Positions 1-9,192 are shown, counted from the first letter of the stretch. The stretch is 64,000 nt of DNA from CAVRXT01 sp963725655 (GCA_963725655.1 CAVRYY010000001.1:1178001-1242000); one strand, 5' to 3'. Program-made: numbers and translations. The notes: a model not told the origin generated them from the letters alone.

Positions 1-170
1 AACTTGCCGCGCAGCGCGGCATCGAAACCATTTCCGGCCTGGAGATGTTCGTGGCCCAGGGCGCCGCGCAGTTCGAAATTTTCACTGGCATGCGCCCTCC
101 GGTGGCGGCGATGCGGCGCGCGGTGGAATCAGTGCTCCAGCGCGAAGAGAAGGAACGCAGCAAGCGATGA
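1..170 (+). CDS. aroE: Shikimate dehydrogenase, C-terminal end (partial)
   Basis: The first 170 bases hold the last 55 codons of a gene that begins left of the window, read from base 3 to TGA at 168-170. The peptide contains GLEMFVAQGAAQFEIFTG, the typical C-terminal helix of shikimate dehydrogenase, where the Gln of the MxxxQ stretch lies near the shikimate pocket. The enzyme reduces 3-dehydroshikimate with NADPH in the chorismate pathway. The stop overlaps the trpE start in an ATGA, which suggests translational coupling and an aromatic amino acid operon. Many relatives are AroD-AroE fusions, but whether this one is cannot be seen here. Confidence 0.75.
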   Translation, partial: LAAQRGIETISGLEMFVAQGAAQFEIFTGMRPPVAAMRRAVESVLQREEKERSKR

Positions 171-1717
171 TTCAGCCCGATTTCAAAACATTTTCCCGGC
201 TCGCGCGGCGCGGCAACCTGGTGCCGGTCTACGACAGCCTCACTGCCGATTTGCTCACTCCGGTGGGCGCGTACCAGCGCATCGCCCGCGGCGCGCGCCA
301 CGCTTTCTTGCTGGAGAGTGTCGAGGGCGGTGAACGGATTGCCCGCTACACGTTTCTGGGGGCCAACCCGGCGGAAGTGGTGCGCACCCGCGGAAAATCC
401 TGTTACGTCGAATCCGGCGGGCGCCTCAAGAAATCCCAGGAAGATCCCATTCTGCTGCTGCGGCGCATGATGGCGCGCTACCGTCCGGTGCAGTTGCCTG
501 GTCTGCCGCCCCTGGTGGGCGGCGCGATCGGATATTTCGCCTACGACATGGTGCGGCTGATCGAAAAGATTCCGGCCTCCGGACGCGACGATCTGGGATT
601 GGACGACGCGGTGCTGATGTTCTATCTCGGATTGGTGGCCTTCGATCACGTGCGCCACCGCGTGTGGATCGTGCAAAACGCTTTTACCCAGGACGCCGGC
701 GCCGTGCGCCAGCGGCCCCGATCGCTGCGCCAGAGCTACGATCATGCGGTGCGCCAGATTGAAAGCACGCGCCGCGCGCTGGAACGCGCATTGCCGGAAG
801 AAAGGCCGCGGCCCAAGAAGACCGCTCCCTTGCGGATCACGGCGAACATGACTCGCGGGCGGTTTATGGGGGCGGTGCGCCAAGCCAAGAAATACATCCG
901 CGCCGGAGACGCTTTTCAGATCGTCACCAGCCTGCGGTTTGCCGCCGAAACCGCAGCCGACCCGTTTGAGATTTACCGCGCGCTGCGAGTGATCAATCCG
1001 TCGCCGTATCTTTATTTCCTGAAGCTGGACGGCGTGGCCATCGTGGGCAGTTCGCCCGAGATGCTGGTAAAAGTGCAGGGGCGTGACGCGTATTACTCGC
1101 CGATCGCCGGCACTTTGCCGCGCGGCCGCGACGAGCGCGAGGACGCTGCCAACGAGTCCAAGCTCATGGCCGATCCCAAGGAACGCGCCGAACACATCAT
1201 GCTGGTGGACCTGGGTCGGAACGATTTGGGCCGGGTATGCGAGTACGGCACGGTGAGCGTGGAGCGATTGATGTACGTCGAGCGGTATTCCCACGTGATG
1301 CACCTGGTGTCGCGCCTCAAGGGCCGCTTGCGCCCCGACGTGGATTGTTTCGATGCGCTGATGGCTTGTTTCCCGGCCGGAACGCTTTCCGGCGCACCCA
1401 AAGTGCGTGCGATGCAAATCATCGACGAACTAGAGCCCACCCGGCGCGGCATTTACGCCGGCGCGATCCTGTACCTCGATTTCTCCGGCAATCTCGATTC
1501 GTGCATCGCCTTGCGCACCTTGGTCGCCAAGGACGGCCGCGCCTACGTACAAGCCGGTGCGGGAATCGTTGCGGATTCGGTGCCCGCGCGCGAATATCAG
1601 GAAGCGGTGAACAAAGCGAAAGCGGTGGTAGCCGCGCTCCAGGCCGCGGACCATGAAAACCGCGCCGCTGGCGGTTCGCCGGGCGGCGTGAAACCGCGCC
1701 GGAGCAGACGAAAGTGA
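167..1717 (+). CDS. trpE: Anthranilate synthase component I
   Basis: The 516-residue protein is the chorismate-binding subunit of anthranilate synthase, which makes anthranilate from chorismate and ammonia at the first committed step of tryptophan synthesis. The N-terminal domain carries LLES at residues 48-51, the element that binds feedback-inhibiting tryptophan. The C-terminal chorismate-binding domain shows GSSPEML, PIAGTLPRGR, LVDLGRNDLGR and FPAGTLSGAPKVRAM. Length is normal. The ATG overlaps the aroE stop by four bases. The last 25 residues are a basic Gly/Arg-rich tail with no obvious role. trpG follows 40 bases downstream. Presence of the tryptophan motif argues against the paralogue PabB. 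Confidence 0.95.
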   Translation: MIQPDFKTFSRLARRGNLVPVYDSLTADLLTPVGAYQRIARGARHAFLLESVEGGERIARYTFLGANPAEVVRTRGKSCYVESGGRLKKSQEDPILLLRRMMARYRPVQLPGLPPLVGGAIGYFAYDMVRLIEKIPASGRDDLGLDDAVLMFYLGLVAFDHVRHRVWIVQNAFTQDAGAVRQRPRSLRQSYDHAVRQIESTRRALERALPEERPRPKKTAPLRITANMTRGRFMGAVRQAKKYIRAGDAFQIVTSLRFAAETAADPFEIYRALRVINPSPYLYFLKLDGVAIVGSSPEMLVKVQGRDAYYSPIAGTLPRGRDEREDAANESKLMADPKERAEHIMLVDLGRNDLGRVCEYGTVSVERLMYVERYSHVMHLVSRLKGRLRPDVDCFDALMACFPAGTLSGAPKVRAMQIIDELEPTRRGIYAGAILYLDFSGNLDSCIALRTLVAKDGRAYVQAGAGIVADSVPAREYQEAVNKAKAVVAALQAADHENRAAGGSPGGVKPRRSRRK

Positions 1718-1757
1718 GAGCGCTGAGCGCGGACTGCCGAAGGCTGAGTGCGAAACG

Positions 1758-2321
<564 letters not shown>

Positions 2322-2350
2322 GGTGCCTCCAAGTCTCTTCTACCCGAGCT

Positions 2351-2454
2351 GACCGTCTCCGCGGAATCCGCCGACGGCACGATCGTGGGCCTTCGGCACC
2401 GCAAAATTCCGCGCGGAAGGTGTGCAGTTCCACCCGAATCGGTTGTGACAGACA
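2351..2454 (+). pseudogene. Decayed duplicate of the trpG 3' end
   Basis: About 100 bases match codons near the 3' end of trpG (2181-2285). The shared string includes CTCCGCGGAATCCGCCGACG, followed by a near-identical GGGCCT-CGCCACCGCAA segment. The translated start reads SAESADGTIVGLRHRK as in TrpG. Small indels then change frame, so that VQFHP appears in another frame and the copy ends in a stop. It has no start codon and only the C-terminal portion. It may be a partial tandem duplication or the stump of a lost TrpG/PabA paralogue; the second is suggested by silent differences between the copies. Confidence 0.7.
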
Positions 2455-2480
2455 GCTCGAGCGCGATCGGTTTTCAACTC

Positions 2481-3047
2481 CTAGTCACGGCCTACGCCCA
2501 GGGCGTCGGCCACTCGATTGATGTAGTTGAACCATGATGCGATCAGGGTGACCTGGAGGATCGCTTTGTCGTCGAAGCCGGCGGCGTGGAGTCGGTTGTG
2601 GTCCTCGCGGCTGAGCTTGGTGGCATCGTTGGTTAGCTGGAAGACGTAATCCAGCATCACGCGATCCTGATCGGAAATGGGCGCGGTCTTATAGTCCTTG
2701 CGCAGCGCGTTTACCAGGTCGTCGTCCAGCGTGACTCGACGCAGAAACTCTGCGTGGGACTCTATTCAATAGAAGCAGCGGTTGGTGACTGAGACCACGG
2801 TGGTGATCATTTCGTGCTGGCGGCGGGAGAGCGGCAAATCCGGGGACATCAGCGCGCCGAACGTGGCGAATGCGTGGTGCAGTGCTTCGGGAATCAGGCT
2901 GTGTGAAGAAACGATCCCGGATGCGCCATCGTCGGTGGGGAACACCGGGGTCGCGTACTCGGCGGGGTAGAGGGCGCGCTGGTCCTGCATCGCGCGGACC
3001 AGCTTTTCGTCGGCTTCAGACAGTGGAACGGTTTTAATCCAGGTCAC
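2481..3047 (-). CDS. AhpD-like peroxidase-related protein, candidate selenoprotein (CxxU)
   Basis: Read from GTG 3047 to TAG 2481, this is a 188-residue carboxymuconolactone decarboxylase/AhpD-fold protein interrupted only by one in-frame TGA at 2768-2766, codon 94. The surrounding residues are TNRCFY-TGA-IESHAEFLRR. Relatives of the peroxidase-related family have CFYC-xESH here, so TGA replaces the second, redox-active Cys of CxxC, with Glu79 and His97 as expected relay residues. The frame stays open and family-like for 94 codons after TGA (DRVMLDYVFQLTNDATKLS, then WFNYINRVADALGV). A G-rich Shine-Dalgarno stretch precedes the GTG. UGA read as selenocysteine explains the pattern best; a nonsense mutation at exactly this codon is the alternative. 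A standard gene caller would truncate it at 2766. Confidence 0.75.
2739..2755 (-). promoter_or_regulatory. SECIS-like hairpin after the in-frame UGA
   Basis: In the mRNA, ten bases after the UGA, ACGCAGA pairs perfectly with UCUGCGU around a GUU loop, giving seven base pairs. The loop begins with G and lies 17 nucleotides after the UGA. As I remember it, the bacterial SECIS consensus asks for a small apical loop of 3-14 nucleotides with G in the first two positions, 16-37 nucleotides from the UGA, so this hairpin fits. It lies inside the coding region, as bacterial SECIS elements do. Functional proof needs the SelB/tRNA-Sec machinery, which is not in the window. Confidence 0.5.
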
Positions 3048-3467
3048 GGCTTATTCCCCCCCGAATACCACCCACCGGAACTTAGCACCGAATTCCCGCG
3101 GGTTCAACCCGGTGCGTGGCGCCCTTTTTGGGGCCTCGATTCTTGTTTTCCCAGACCCGAATTATTGCAGTTTGCCGGCATTCGGCGAAATGTTCACCTT
3201 TAGAATCAGCGATTTGCGCGACCCATTCCTGGCGGTGTTGCGATTTAGAGAGTGGGCCTCTTGGGATTCGATCTTGCCACCATCGCTACGACGGTCCGGT
3301 GGCTGTCTTGGACTGCCATTTTGTTCACTCTCGCTCCTGGCCGGAGGGTAGCAGGACTGGAGGAGGGTTGGTAGAGATCAAGTCGGTGGACACGGATGTA
3401 CCCACCCGCACGGTGTCGGGTACACGCGAATCCGAATACTCTAAACCGCCAGGAGCCTTTTGCACCC
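3048..3467. other. Intergenic, no gene recognised
   Basis: The space lies upstream of the AhpD-like gene and downstream of the ASST gene. Short frames here show no family features. An imperfect hairpin is present near the ASST end: TGTACCC at 3397-3403 pairs with GGGTACA at 3418-3424. It could help end the ASST transcript, but there is no clear T-run. Confidence 0.4.
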
Positions 3468-5387
3468 CTACTGTTTCTTGGCGGCGGGTTTTCGCGCGGG
3501 TGTTGGCGTGGCGTTGATATTCGCGGCGGCTATCGCAGCCTGCGTCCACTCCACACCTGGATACATGCTGGGGACACGGAATCCGCGGTATATCAGTTGA
3601 CCCGCAACGCTCATCTGCCATACCAGTTGCGGGGTCGCCTCGTGGGTCACTTCTTGTATGAACGAGCCGTCCGCATATTCAAACGCCACGTCGTATTCCA
3701 GGTCTCCATTGGAAAGAAACTGAGCGTCACCGCAGCAGATGGAATATGTGGGTGAAAGATTGGTTTCTTCCGTTACTTGCGCGGTAAGCGTGGATTCATC
3801 CAATTGATAGACCGGTACGCTGCTGTAGCACGGGATCTGTCCCGGAGTTCCGCAAACATCGTTGTTAGCGTCCACCAAGCGGTTATTGCCGTTGTTGAAG
3901 AACATTATCGAGAAGATGCCGGACGAGTTTGAGCTGAAAAGAGACAGGTAGTGCTGCCCATAGTTCCATTCGAGGGGTGCCTGGCCGGCGGGAAGGGTGA
4001 AATCACCGTCCGGCCCAAGACGCCACAAAATCGATCCATCGCCGGTCCCGTTCTGGTAATTGAGCTTGAGGATCCAATTTTGATCGCGCAGCGACACGAT
4101 GAGGTTTCCGTCGTCGGGCGAATATAGGAGCGCATTCCCATGGGTTAGGTCGGCAACTCCATAGGGAGCGTGAGTCACGGGAATGTGGTCGAAGGTCGAC
4201 CAGGTCCACACTGGACCATTTTGCGGATCCCAGTCGATCAATATGTTGCCGGTCACGGGTTGGCTGTTGACGTCCTGGTTGTAACTGGCGAGCAGGATGA
4301 AATGGCCGTTGGGAAGTTTTAGAACGTCGTGATTCATATTCAAATAGGTGAGCGTAGGAAAGCCTGCGGAGGTGAGCCCGGTTTGGATCTGGGGCGCCGT
4401 AAGCTGATAAACGACATTGCCCGCCAGATCAATCTCCTGGAGTAGATTCACTGAGACAGGTGCGGATAGGGCCGCGGTCTGGGTTGAGCCGGTTACGACC
4501 ACCAGCATGTGTCCGTTGGGCAGAGGTTTTATGGGGAACGCGTAGAGGGGCTGTATTGGATCGTACCAAATCACATTGCCCGAAAGGTCTGTGACCACCG
4601 TAGTGAGCGCATTTGCAGCGCTTTCATCAAGCATATCGAGCATTTCAACGCCGGAACCGGGAGTCATCCCGGCGGTTTGCTGAACCGTCAGAGCCGGCAG
4701 CACTCCGGGCGGTAGCCCTCCGGTCATGAAGGTGTGATCGGAATCATAGATGGTGCCCCCATTGGGGAGCTGAATGATCGCTTGCATGTGATAGGTGCTG
4801 GTCGTGCGCATTCCGGCCACCAAAATGCTGACGTCGCCCCCTGCCGGCGGAGCCGGCTGGACCCAGGTGGTGAGGCCGTAGTTAGTAGTGGTCCCAAATC
4901 GAACTTGGACCGTCGATCCTTCGGGTGCTGAAAAGGTGTAGTTCGCCACCAGCGTGTTGATGGTAGACAAAACCGAGCCCCGCTGGACGTGATTGGGCTG
5001 GAAAAATGAGATCAGGATCGGCGCCGACTCGGTGCTGTGGGCGGAATCACTCACGGTAAGTTGCACTGGGCCCGACGGGACCGACCCAGTTGGCGCGGCG
5101 AATACGCCCGAGGCGGTCACCGTTCCCGTTGAGGCTGCGCCGCCTTTTACGCCATTCACCATCCAGACGCCATTCGCAAGCGGGGCGCCGTTTTCGGAGG
5201 CAGTGAATTGTGCGGTCTGCCCGGCCATTAGAACTCCCGAGCCAGGACTAATGGTCGGTATATTGGCGGCGTTGGGGGTTCCCACGCATCCAGAGACCAG
5301 GCTCGCAATCGCGAAAAGACCAACCGCAAACAGGGTCTGTGCATCTAGCCGTCTCGTTGCCCGGCCTTCCCAAGTCAGATTAGGCAC
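3468..5387 (-). CDS. Arylsulfotransferase (ASST)-family lipoprotein
   Basis: The 639-residue protein resembles aryl-sulfate sulfotransferases, six-bladed propeller enzymes that move sulfate between phenolic donors and acceptors without PAPS. An N-terminal hydrophobic segment ends in the lipobox LVSGC (Cys34), so it is probably a lipoprotein. A Ser/Thr/Gly-rich Ig-like segment spans roughly residues 45-130. The propeller then shows repeated LPNGH motifs, including NHDVLKLPNGHFILLA and THAPYGVADLTHGNALLYSP, typical for the family. The start is GTG at 5387, preceded by GGGAGG at good spacing. The C-terminus ends in a basic Ala/Lys tail. It stands alone, so its substrate is unknown. Confidence 0.8.
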   Translation of the reverse strand: MPNLTWEGRATRRLDAQTLFAVGLFAIASLVSGCVGTPNAANIPTISPGSGVLMAGQTAQFTASENGAPLANGVWMVNGVKGGAASTGTVTASGVFAAPTGSVPSGPVQLTVSDSAHSTESAPILISFFQPNHVQRGSVLSTINTLVANYTFSAPEGSTVQVRFGTTTNYGLTTWVQPAPPAGGDVSILVAGMRTTSTYHMQAIIQLPNGGTIYDSDHTFMTGGLPPGVLPALTVQQTAGMTPGSGVEMLDMLDESAANALTTVVTDLSGNVIWYDPIQPLYAFPIKPLPNGHMLVVVTGSTQTAALSAPVSVNLLQEIDLAGNVVYQLTAPQIQTGLTSAGFPTLTYLNMNHDVLKLPNGHFILLASYNQDVNSQPVTGNILIDWDPQNGPVWTWSTFDHIPVTHAPYGVADLTHGNALLYSPDDGNLIVSLRDQNWILKLNYQNGTGDGSILWRLGPDGDFTLPAGQAPLEWNYGQHYLSLFSSNSSGIFSIMFFNNGNNRLVDANNDVCGTPGQIPCYSSVPVYQLDESTLTAQVTEETNLSPTYSICCGDAQFLSNGDLEYDVAFEYADGSFIQEVTHEATPQLVWQMSVAGQLIYRGFRVPSMYPGVEWTQAAIAAANINATPTPARKPAAKKQ

Positions 5388-5863
5388 GTCTCAGCCTCCC
5401 GGCAGAAAGTAAACAAGCAGGTCCCCAACTCTGGAAAACACCGCGGGTACACACCGTCAATGGCTCATTCCGTCAGGGACGGAAAAAGTTCCGGAAACTC
5501 TCTGACGACACGGAGTGCCCGAGGGGCCAAGCTTGATTTTGTTGTTTTTTGAAAAACCTCGCCCAGTGTATACCCCAGAACGCCCGTTCCTGACAACGTG
5601 AAACGAACTTCACTCGGAAGCGCGCCCCGGCCTGCCCTGATCATCAGCATCGCCGAAAACGCGTCGATTTTCACTCACTCGTGCAGAGCCGGTTCTTATC
5701 GTGCAACCCAGGGCAGACGATTCCACCAGGGCGATACCGGCAATTCCGCGGCCCTAGAAACGAATGTGAGTTAGCGGATACTTTGCGTCGAGAACCCACC
5801 GCCGCCGGACGGGAGGCGGTGGCCTTGGCGGTGCCGCTCGGTAGAGGAGAGATCAGGGGCGCA
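5388..5863. other. Intergenic, no gene recognised
   Basis: About 475 bases without a convincing gene. A 69-codon minus-strand frame (5465-5674) has no recognisable family or ribosome site. A hairpin, CCACCGCC (5796-5803) with GGCGGTGG (5815-5822), lies just past the end of the methyltransferase gene and may act at its mRNA 3' end, but no T-run follows. Confidence 0.4.
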
Positions 5864-6472
5864 TCAGAATATTCGCGGAAACATCGCGGGGACCTTTTTG
5901 GCGTAGGCGTCAAATTCCTGGCCGAATGACTCGCGCAGCACGTTCTCTTCGTTGCTGATTCTGATTCCTGCTCCGGCCAGGAATATGGGCACGGCAGCAA
6001 GCAGCGCCCACCAGCGTCCTTGGGCCAGACCAGTTGCGACCAATACTCCGAACATCGAGAGATAAATAGGATTGCGGATTTTGCGGTACGGGCCGGCGGT
6101 GATTAGCTGGTGACCCTCCCGCACCTGCGCGACGATACCGAATTGCTTGCCCAGAGTGCGAACTGCGCGCAGCCACAGCCACACGGAACCCACGGCGATC
6201 GCGATGGTAATCGCGGCCAGCGCAATTTCGGCGGCCCGGGGCATGGGAACCAGCGCAGTGAATAGCTGTCGTCGAAAAGCAAAAACAAAAAAGTACCCGC
6301 AGCCCTGCAGAAAAAGACCCCAGAAGGATTGGCGGCGGCGCTTCGCGATTGCGGCTTCAGGCGCGCGGCGGCGGAAACCGAATGCGATCCAGAAATAAAT
6401 CCATGACGCGGCCACCGCGGCCCACGCGGCTAAGGGGATCGGGTTCAGCACGACAGTCTGGTGTGGGAACAT
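5864..6472 (-). CDS. Isoprenylcysteine carboxyl methyltransferase-like membrane protein
   Basis: The 202-residue integral membrane protein has about five hydrophobic segments and the ICMT/PEMT C-terminal signature: LITAGPYRKIRNPIYLSM followed by EENVLRESFGQEFDAYAKKV. In this superfamily these motifs form the S-adenosylmethionine pocket at the membrane. The bacterial substrate is normally unknown (prenylated or lipid acceptors). It is the last of four minus-strand genes running from gpx, but 47 bases separate it from the DUF2127 gene, so cotranscription is only likely. Confidence 0.8.
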   Translation of the reverse strand: MFPHQTVVLNPIPLAAWAAVAASWIYFWIAFGFRRRAPEAAIAKRRRQSFWGLFLQGCGYFFVFAFRRQLFTALVPMPRAAEIALAAITIAIAVGSVWLWLRAVRTLGKQFGIVAQVREGHQLITAGPYRKIRNPIYLSMFGVLVATGLAQGRWWALLAAVPIFLAGAGIRISNEENVLRESFGQEFDAYAKKVPAMFPRIF

Positions 6473-6519
6473 TTCTCCTCCTACTTCCGCGCCGTGCGCC
6501 TACGCTCTGCTGCCGCGCA

Positions 6520-7011
6520 CTACTTCGCCGAGGTTCGCTCGCCCTGTAGCTGCAGGCGGTATTCCCGCCAGGTGAGATAAATTACCAGGGCGTCGAACGC
6601 GCTGAATATCAGCATGGTGGCGGAATGGGTGCGTTCGAAGCGATGCATCTGGAAAACGATGAACGCGGACGTCACTCCCATCAACAGCGGATACGCCCAC
6701 ATTTTGTCGAACCACAATCCCACCACCATAATGACTTTCGCCAGTCCATGGGCGAGCAGAAACACCGCGGCAAACAGCTTTCCGCCGCTGCTGAGCCTTT
6801 CCGAGGCCTGCAGCAAGTGATCGGCGACATAGCCGTTTATGTCCCATAGCCAGTTGCTGTTGCCGATGGACTGAACGATGTGAGCGAGGAATTCCGGGCG
6901 AGCAACCAGCAGCAACAGGCCGGTCATCGTTTCGAGCAGGCCGTCGAGTCCCTTCAGAGTGATGCCCACGCGGAACGAATCGTGGAGGATGATGCGGAGG
7001 GGATTTTTCAT
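6520..7011 (-). CDS. DUF2127 family membrane protein
   Basis: The 163-residue protein matches the DUF2127 pattern: it starts with a short basic segment and GITLKGLDGLLETMTGLLLL, and has four hydrophobic helices including FAAVFLLAHGLAKVIMVVGL and KMWAYPLLMGVTSAFIVFQM. No catalytic motif is known for the family. Its ATG overlaps the stop of the peptide deformylase gene in an ATGA, so the two are very probably translated together. The link to deformylase is positional only. Confidence 0.75.
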   Translation of the reverse strand: MKNPLRIILHDSFRVGITLKGLDGLLETMTGLLLLVARPEFLAHIVQSIGNSNWLWDINGYVADHLLQASERLSSGGKLFAAVFLLAHGLAKVIMVVGLWFDKMWAYPLLMGVTSAFIVFQMHRFERTHSATMLIFSAFDALVIYLTWREYRLQLQGERTSAK

Positions 7012-7610
7012 GCGGACGGAGCCGTTTCGCCCGCCGCGGCGAGCGCGTCTGCCACGCGCATGGTTTTCCAGTGGCGGCCGAAATTGTCGAGGGTGCAGAA
7101 GGTGCGGCTACGCATGCGGTCAATGTACAACGCGCCGTTCAGGTGATCGATCTCGTGCTGCAGGATTCGCGCGTACCATCCGGTGGCTTCGATTTGCCTG
7201 GCCTTCCCGCGGTGATCGAGGCAGTCGACGCGCACGCGATACGCCCGGTTCACCACCGCGGTGAAGCCTGCCACGCTGAGGCAGCCCTCAAAGAATTCGG
7301 CGCGTTGATCGCCGAGGGCCGAAATTTGGGGATTGATGATCACGTGAAAGGGCAGCGGCCGGCGCTCGCGTTCGGCCAAGTGTTCCGGGGTGGCGTCCTT
7401 CAGATATTCCTTGCGGTCTTCGATCACCGCGATTTGCACGGAGTGCGCGACCTGCGGTGCGGCCAGCCCGACGCCGGGGGCCGACCGCATGGTCTCGCGC
7501 ATGGCATCGATCAGTTTGCGAATGTCACGGCTTTGGATTTCGGCCAGCGTCAACCGCCGCGCCCGCTGGCGGAGGACGGGCGCGCCGGCCTGTACGATTT
7601 CCAGGGCCAC
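7008..7610 (-). CDS. def: Peptide deformylase
   Basis: The 200-residue metalloenzyme removes the N-formyl group from new proteins. All three family motifs are present: GVGLAAPQ at residues 46-53, EGCLSV with metal ligand Cys110, and QHEIDHL with ligands His152 and His156 and catalytic Glu153. A 14-residue insertion after residue 68 (KEYLKDATPEHLAE) is longer than in the E. coli enzyme. The gene starts four bases after the end of gpx and overlaps the DUF2127 gene, giving a compact gpx-def-DUF2127 operon. Confidence 0.93.
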   Translation of the reverse strand: MALEIVQAGAPVLRQRARRLTLAEIQSRDIRKLIDAMRETMRSAPGVGLAAPQVAHSVQIAVIEDRKEYLKDATPEHLAERERRPLPFHVIINPQISALGDQRAEFFEGCLSVAGFTAVVNRAYRVRVDCLDHRGKARQIEATGWYARILQHEIDHLNGALYIDRMRSRTFCTLDNFGRHWKTMRVADALAAAGETAPSA

Positions 7611-7614
7611 AGTT

Positions 7615-8187
7615 TTATTTCGACGCCAGCAGCTTCTCGATCGCTCCAGTGACTTCCGGGGAATCGGGGGTAACCTTGGATTCGAACCGCTGCACGACGT
7701 TGCCCTGGCGATCGACGAGGAACTTGGTGAAGTTCCATTTAATGTCGCCGGCGACGGAGGGGTTCGCTTCGGTGGTCAGGTAGTGATAGAGCGGGGTTTG
7801 ATCGTCACCCAGCACGGAAACTTTGGAGTACATCGGGAAGGTGACGCTGTACTTGGATTGGCAGAAAGTCTTGATCTCTTCGTTGGTTCCCGGTTCCTGA
7901 TGGCCGAAATTATTGGCAGGGAATCCCAGGATCACCAGGCCCTGGTCTTTGTACTTTTCGTACACCGATTCGAGCGCAGTGTATTGCGGCGTGAAGCCGC
8001 AGCGGCTGGCCACGTTCACCACCAAAACTACCTTGCCTTTGTATTCCGACAGCGGCGCCGGCTTGCCATCCAGCGACGGCAGCGTGAAGGAATAAAACTT
8101 CGCAGCAGCAAACATCGATGTCGCCATCACCAGGATCACCCCAAGTGTAATTTGTGCCCGCATCCCTGCTTTTTCAAATCGATTCAC
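7615..8187 (-). CDS. Glutathione peroxidase-type thiol peroxidase, exported
   Basis: Using GTG 8187, which has GAAGGGG six bases upstream, gives 190 residues; an ATG at 8163 is the alternative. An N-terminal hydrophobic segment (ITLGVILVMATSMFAAA) looks like a signal peptide. The peroxidase core shows VNVASRCGFTPQY with peroxidatic Cys63 (codon TGC, not TGA), GFPANNFGHQEPG and WNFTKFLVD, which give the usual Cys/Gln/Trp active site. Such bacterial enzymes generally use thioredoxin-like reductants. A longer open frame upstream to 8388 lacks family features. Confidence 0.88.
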   Translation of the reverse strand: MNRFEKAGMRAQITLGVILVMATSMFAAAKFYSFTLPSLDGKPAPLSEYKGKVVLVVNVASRCGFTPQYTALESVYEKYKDQGLVILGFPANNFGHQEPGTNEEIKTFCQSKYSVTFPMYSKVSVLGDDQTPLYHYLTTEANPSVAGDIKWNFTKFLVDRQGNVVQRFESKVTPDSPEVTGAIEKLLASK

Positions 8188-8426
8188 GGCGTCCCCTTCT
8201 CGTTGTGGATTTCGCCCGGCAGGATTATACCGCGTTTCCATTCGCGGAGTGTCTCGAGGAGTGTGCCGGCTCCGATTGCAGCGCGGCTGGATATTCCGCC
8301 GGTTCATTTCAATCGGGAACGATCTGCCCCGGACCAAGACCAGGGGCCCAATTGGCTGCTTCATTTGGGGAACTGTACTAAACTGCATCTGCGCTTCTTC
8401 CGCGGCGTTGTGCGCCGCGCAAAATT

Positions 8427-9059
8427 ATGAGCACTCCAATTGTCCGCGAACCTCGTTGGCCCGCATTCGTCGCCATGCTGGCCGCCGGCGGAGTGTTGCT
8501 GGCGCTGCCGGAACCGCTGTCGGTAGGACCGAGCTGGCTGCTGCTGGCGGTTCTGTTCTTCTTGATGATTCCGATCACAGTGACTTACCGCCGCGGGCGC
8601 CTCGATATTACGCGCATTCTCACATTCATCGGTAACGGGGCCATCACCATCGCGCTGATCGCTGCATTAGCTTTTCTAATTCACGGATTGCCGCAACACC
8701 AAGAGCAGCCCAAGGACATGTTGCGTTCGGCCACCGCGCTGTGGATAACCAATGTGGTGGTCTTCGCGCTGTGGTACTGGATGTTGGATGCCGGCGGTCC
8801 TTTGAAACGCGATTGCGGGCGAAAAAGCCTGGAAAGTTCGTTTCTGTTTCCGCAGATGCTGAGCAACGAACACCGGCATGAGTCGTGGACGCCCCATTTC
8901 ATGGACTACCTGTTTCTGGCCTTCAACACCAGCACTGCTTTCTCGCCGACGGATACCGCGGTGCTCTCGCGCTGGGCAAAGTTCGGGACCATGCTGCAGT
9001 CATTAATTTCCTTAACCATCGTTGCGCTGCTGGCCGCCCGCGCGGTGAATGTTCTCTGA
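8427..9059 (+). CDS. Integral membrane protein, DUF1345-like
   Basis: The 210-residue protein has about five hydrophobic segments and ends in a stretch resembling DUF1345 proteins: FMDYLFLAFNTSTAFSPTDT, then a helix, and a final LTIVALLAARAVNVL. A conserved-looking polar loop lies between helices 4 and 5 (residues about 125-155). No catalytic motif is visible. No strong ribosome site precedes the ATG; a small hairpin, GCGGCG with CGCCGC, sits just upstream. It is transcribed away from the gpx operon and ends 133 bases before the next gene. Confidence 0.6.
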   Translation: MSTPIVREPRWPAFVAMLAAGGVLLALPEPLSVGPSWLLLAVLFFLMIPITVTYRRGRLDITRILTFIGNGAITIALIAALAFLIHGLPQHQEQPKDMLRSATALWITNVVVFALWYWMLDAGGPLKRDCGRKSLESSFLFPQMLSNEHRHESWTPHFMDYLFLAFNTSTAFSPTDTAVLSRWAKFGTMLQSLISLTIVALLAARAVNVL

Positions 9060-9125
9060 CCTCCAGGTGCCCTCCGCCCTGTTTGTCATGCGATTGTAAA
9101 GAATTGTCGCCGGCGCGTTCCCGGC

Positions 9126-9153
9126 TTGTTATCCCGCAACCCTTTGCTATGCT
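9126..9153 (+). promoter_or_regulatory. Probable sigma-70 promoter
   Basis: TTGTTA (9126-9131) and TATGCT (9148-9153) are separated by 16 bases, about 40 bases before the start of the membrane-protein operon. A clear GGGAGGAG ribosome site follows at about 9178-9185. The match is reasonable but unproven. Confidence 0.4.
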
Positions 9154-9192
9154 GGTGGCGTCCCTTTTTTTACTATAGGGAGGAGACTTTTC

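Noticed and set aside
3085..3120. tRNA T-arm-like GGGTTCAACCC
   Set aside because: No acceptor stem, anticodon arm or CCA-side pairing can be built around it.
5465..5674. 69-codon minus-strand frame
   Set aside because: No recognisable family, no ribosome site and atypical composition; left as intergenic.
7615..8187. Glutathione peroxidase as a second selenoprotein
   Set aside because: The peroxidatic codon is TGC (Cys63), so this is an ordinary Cys enzyme.
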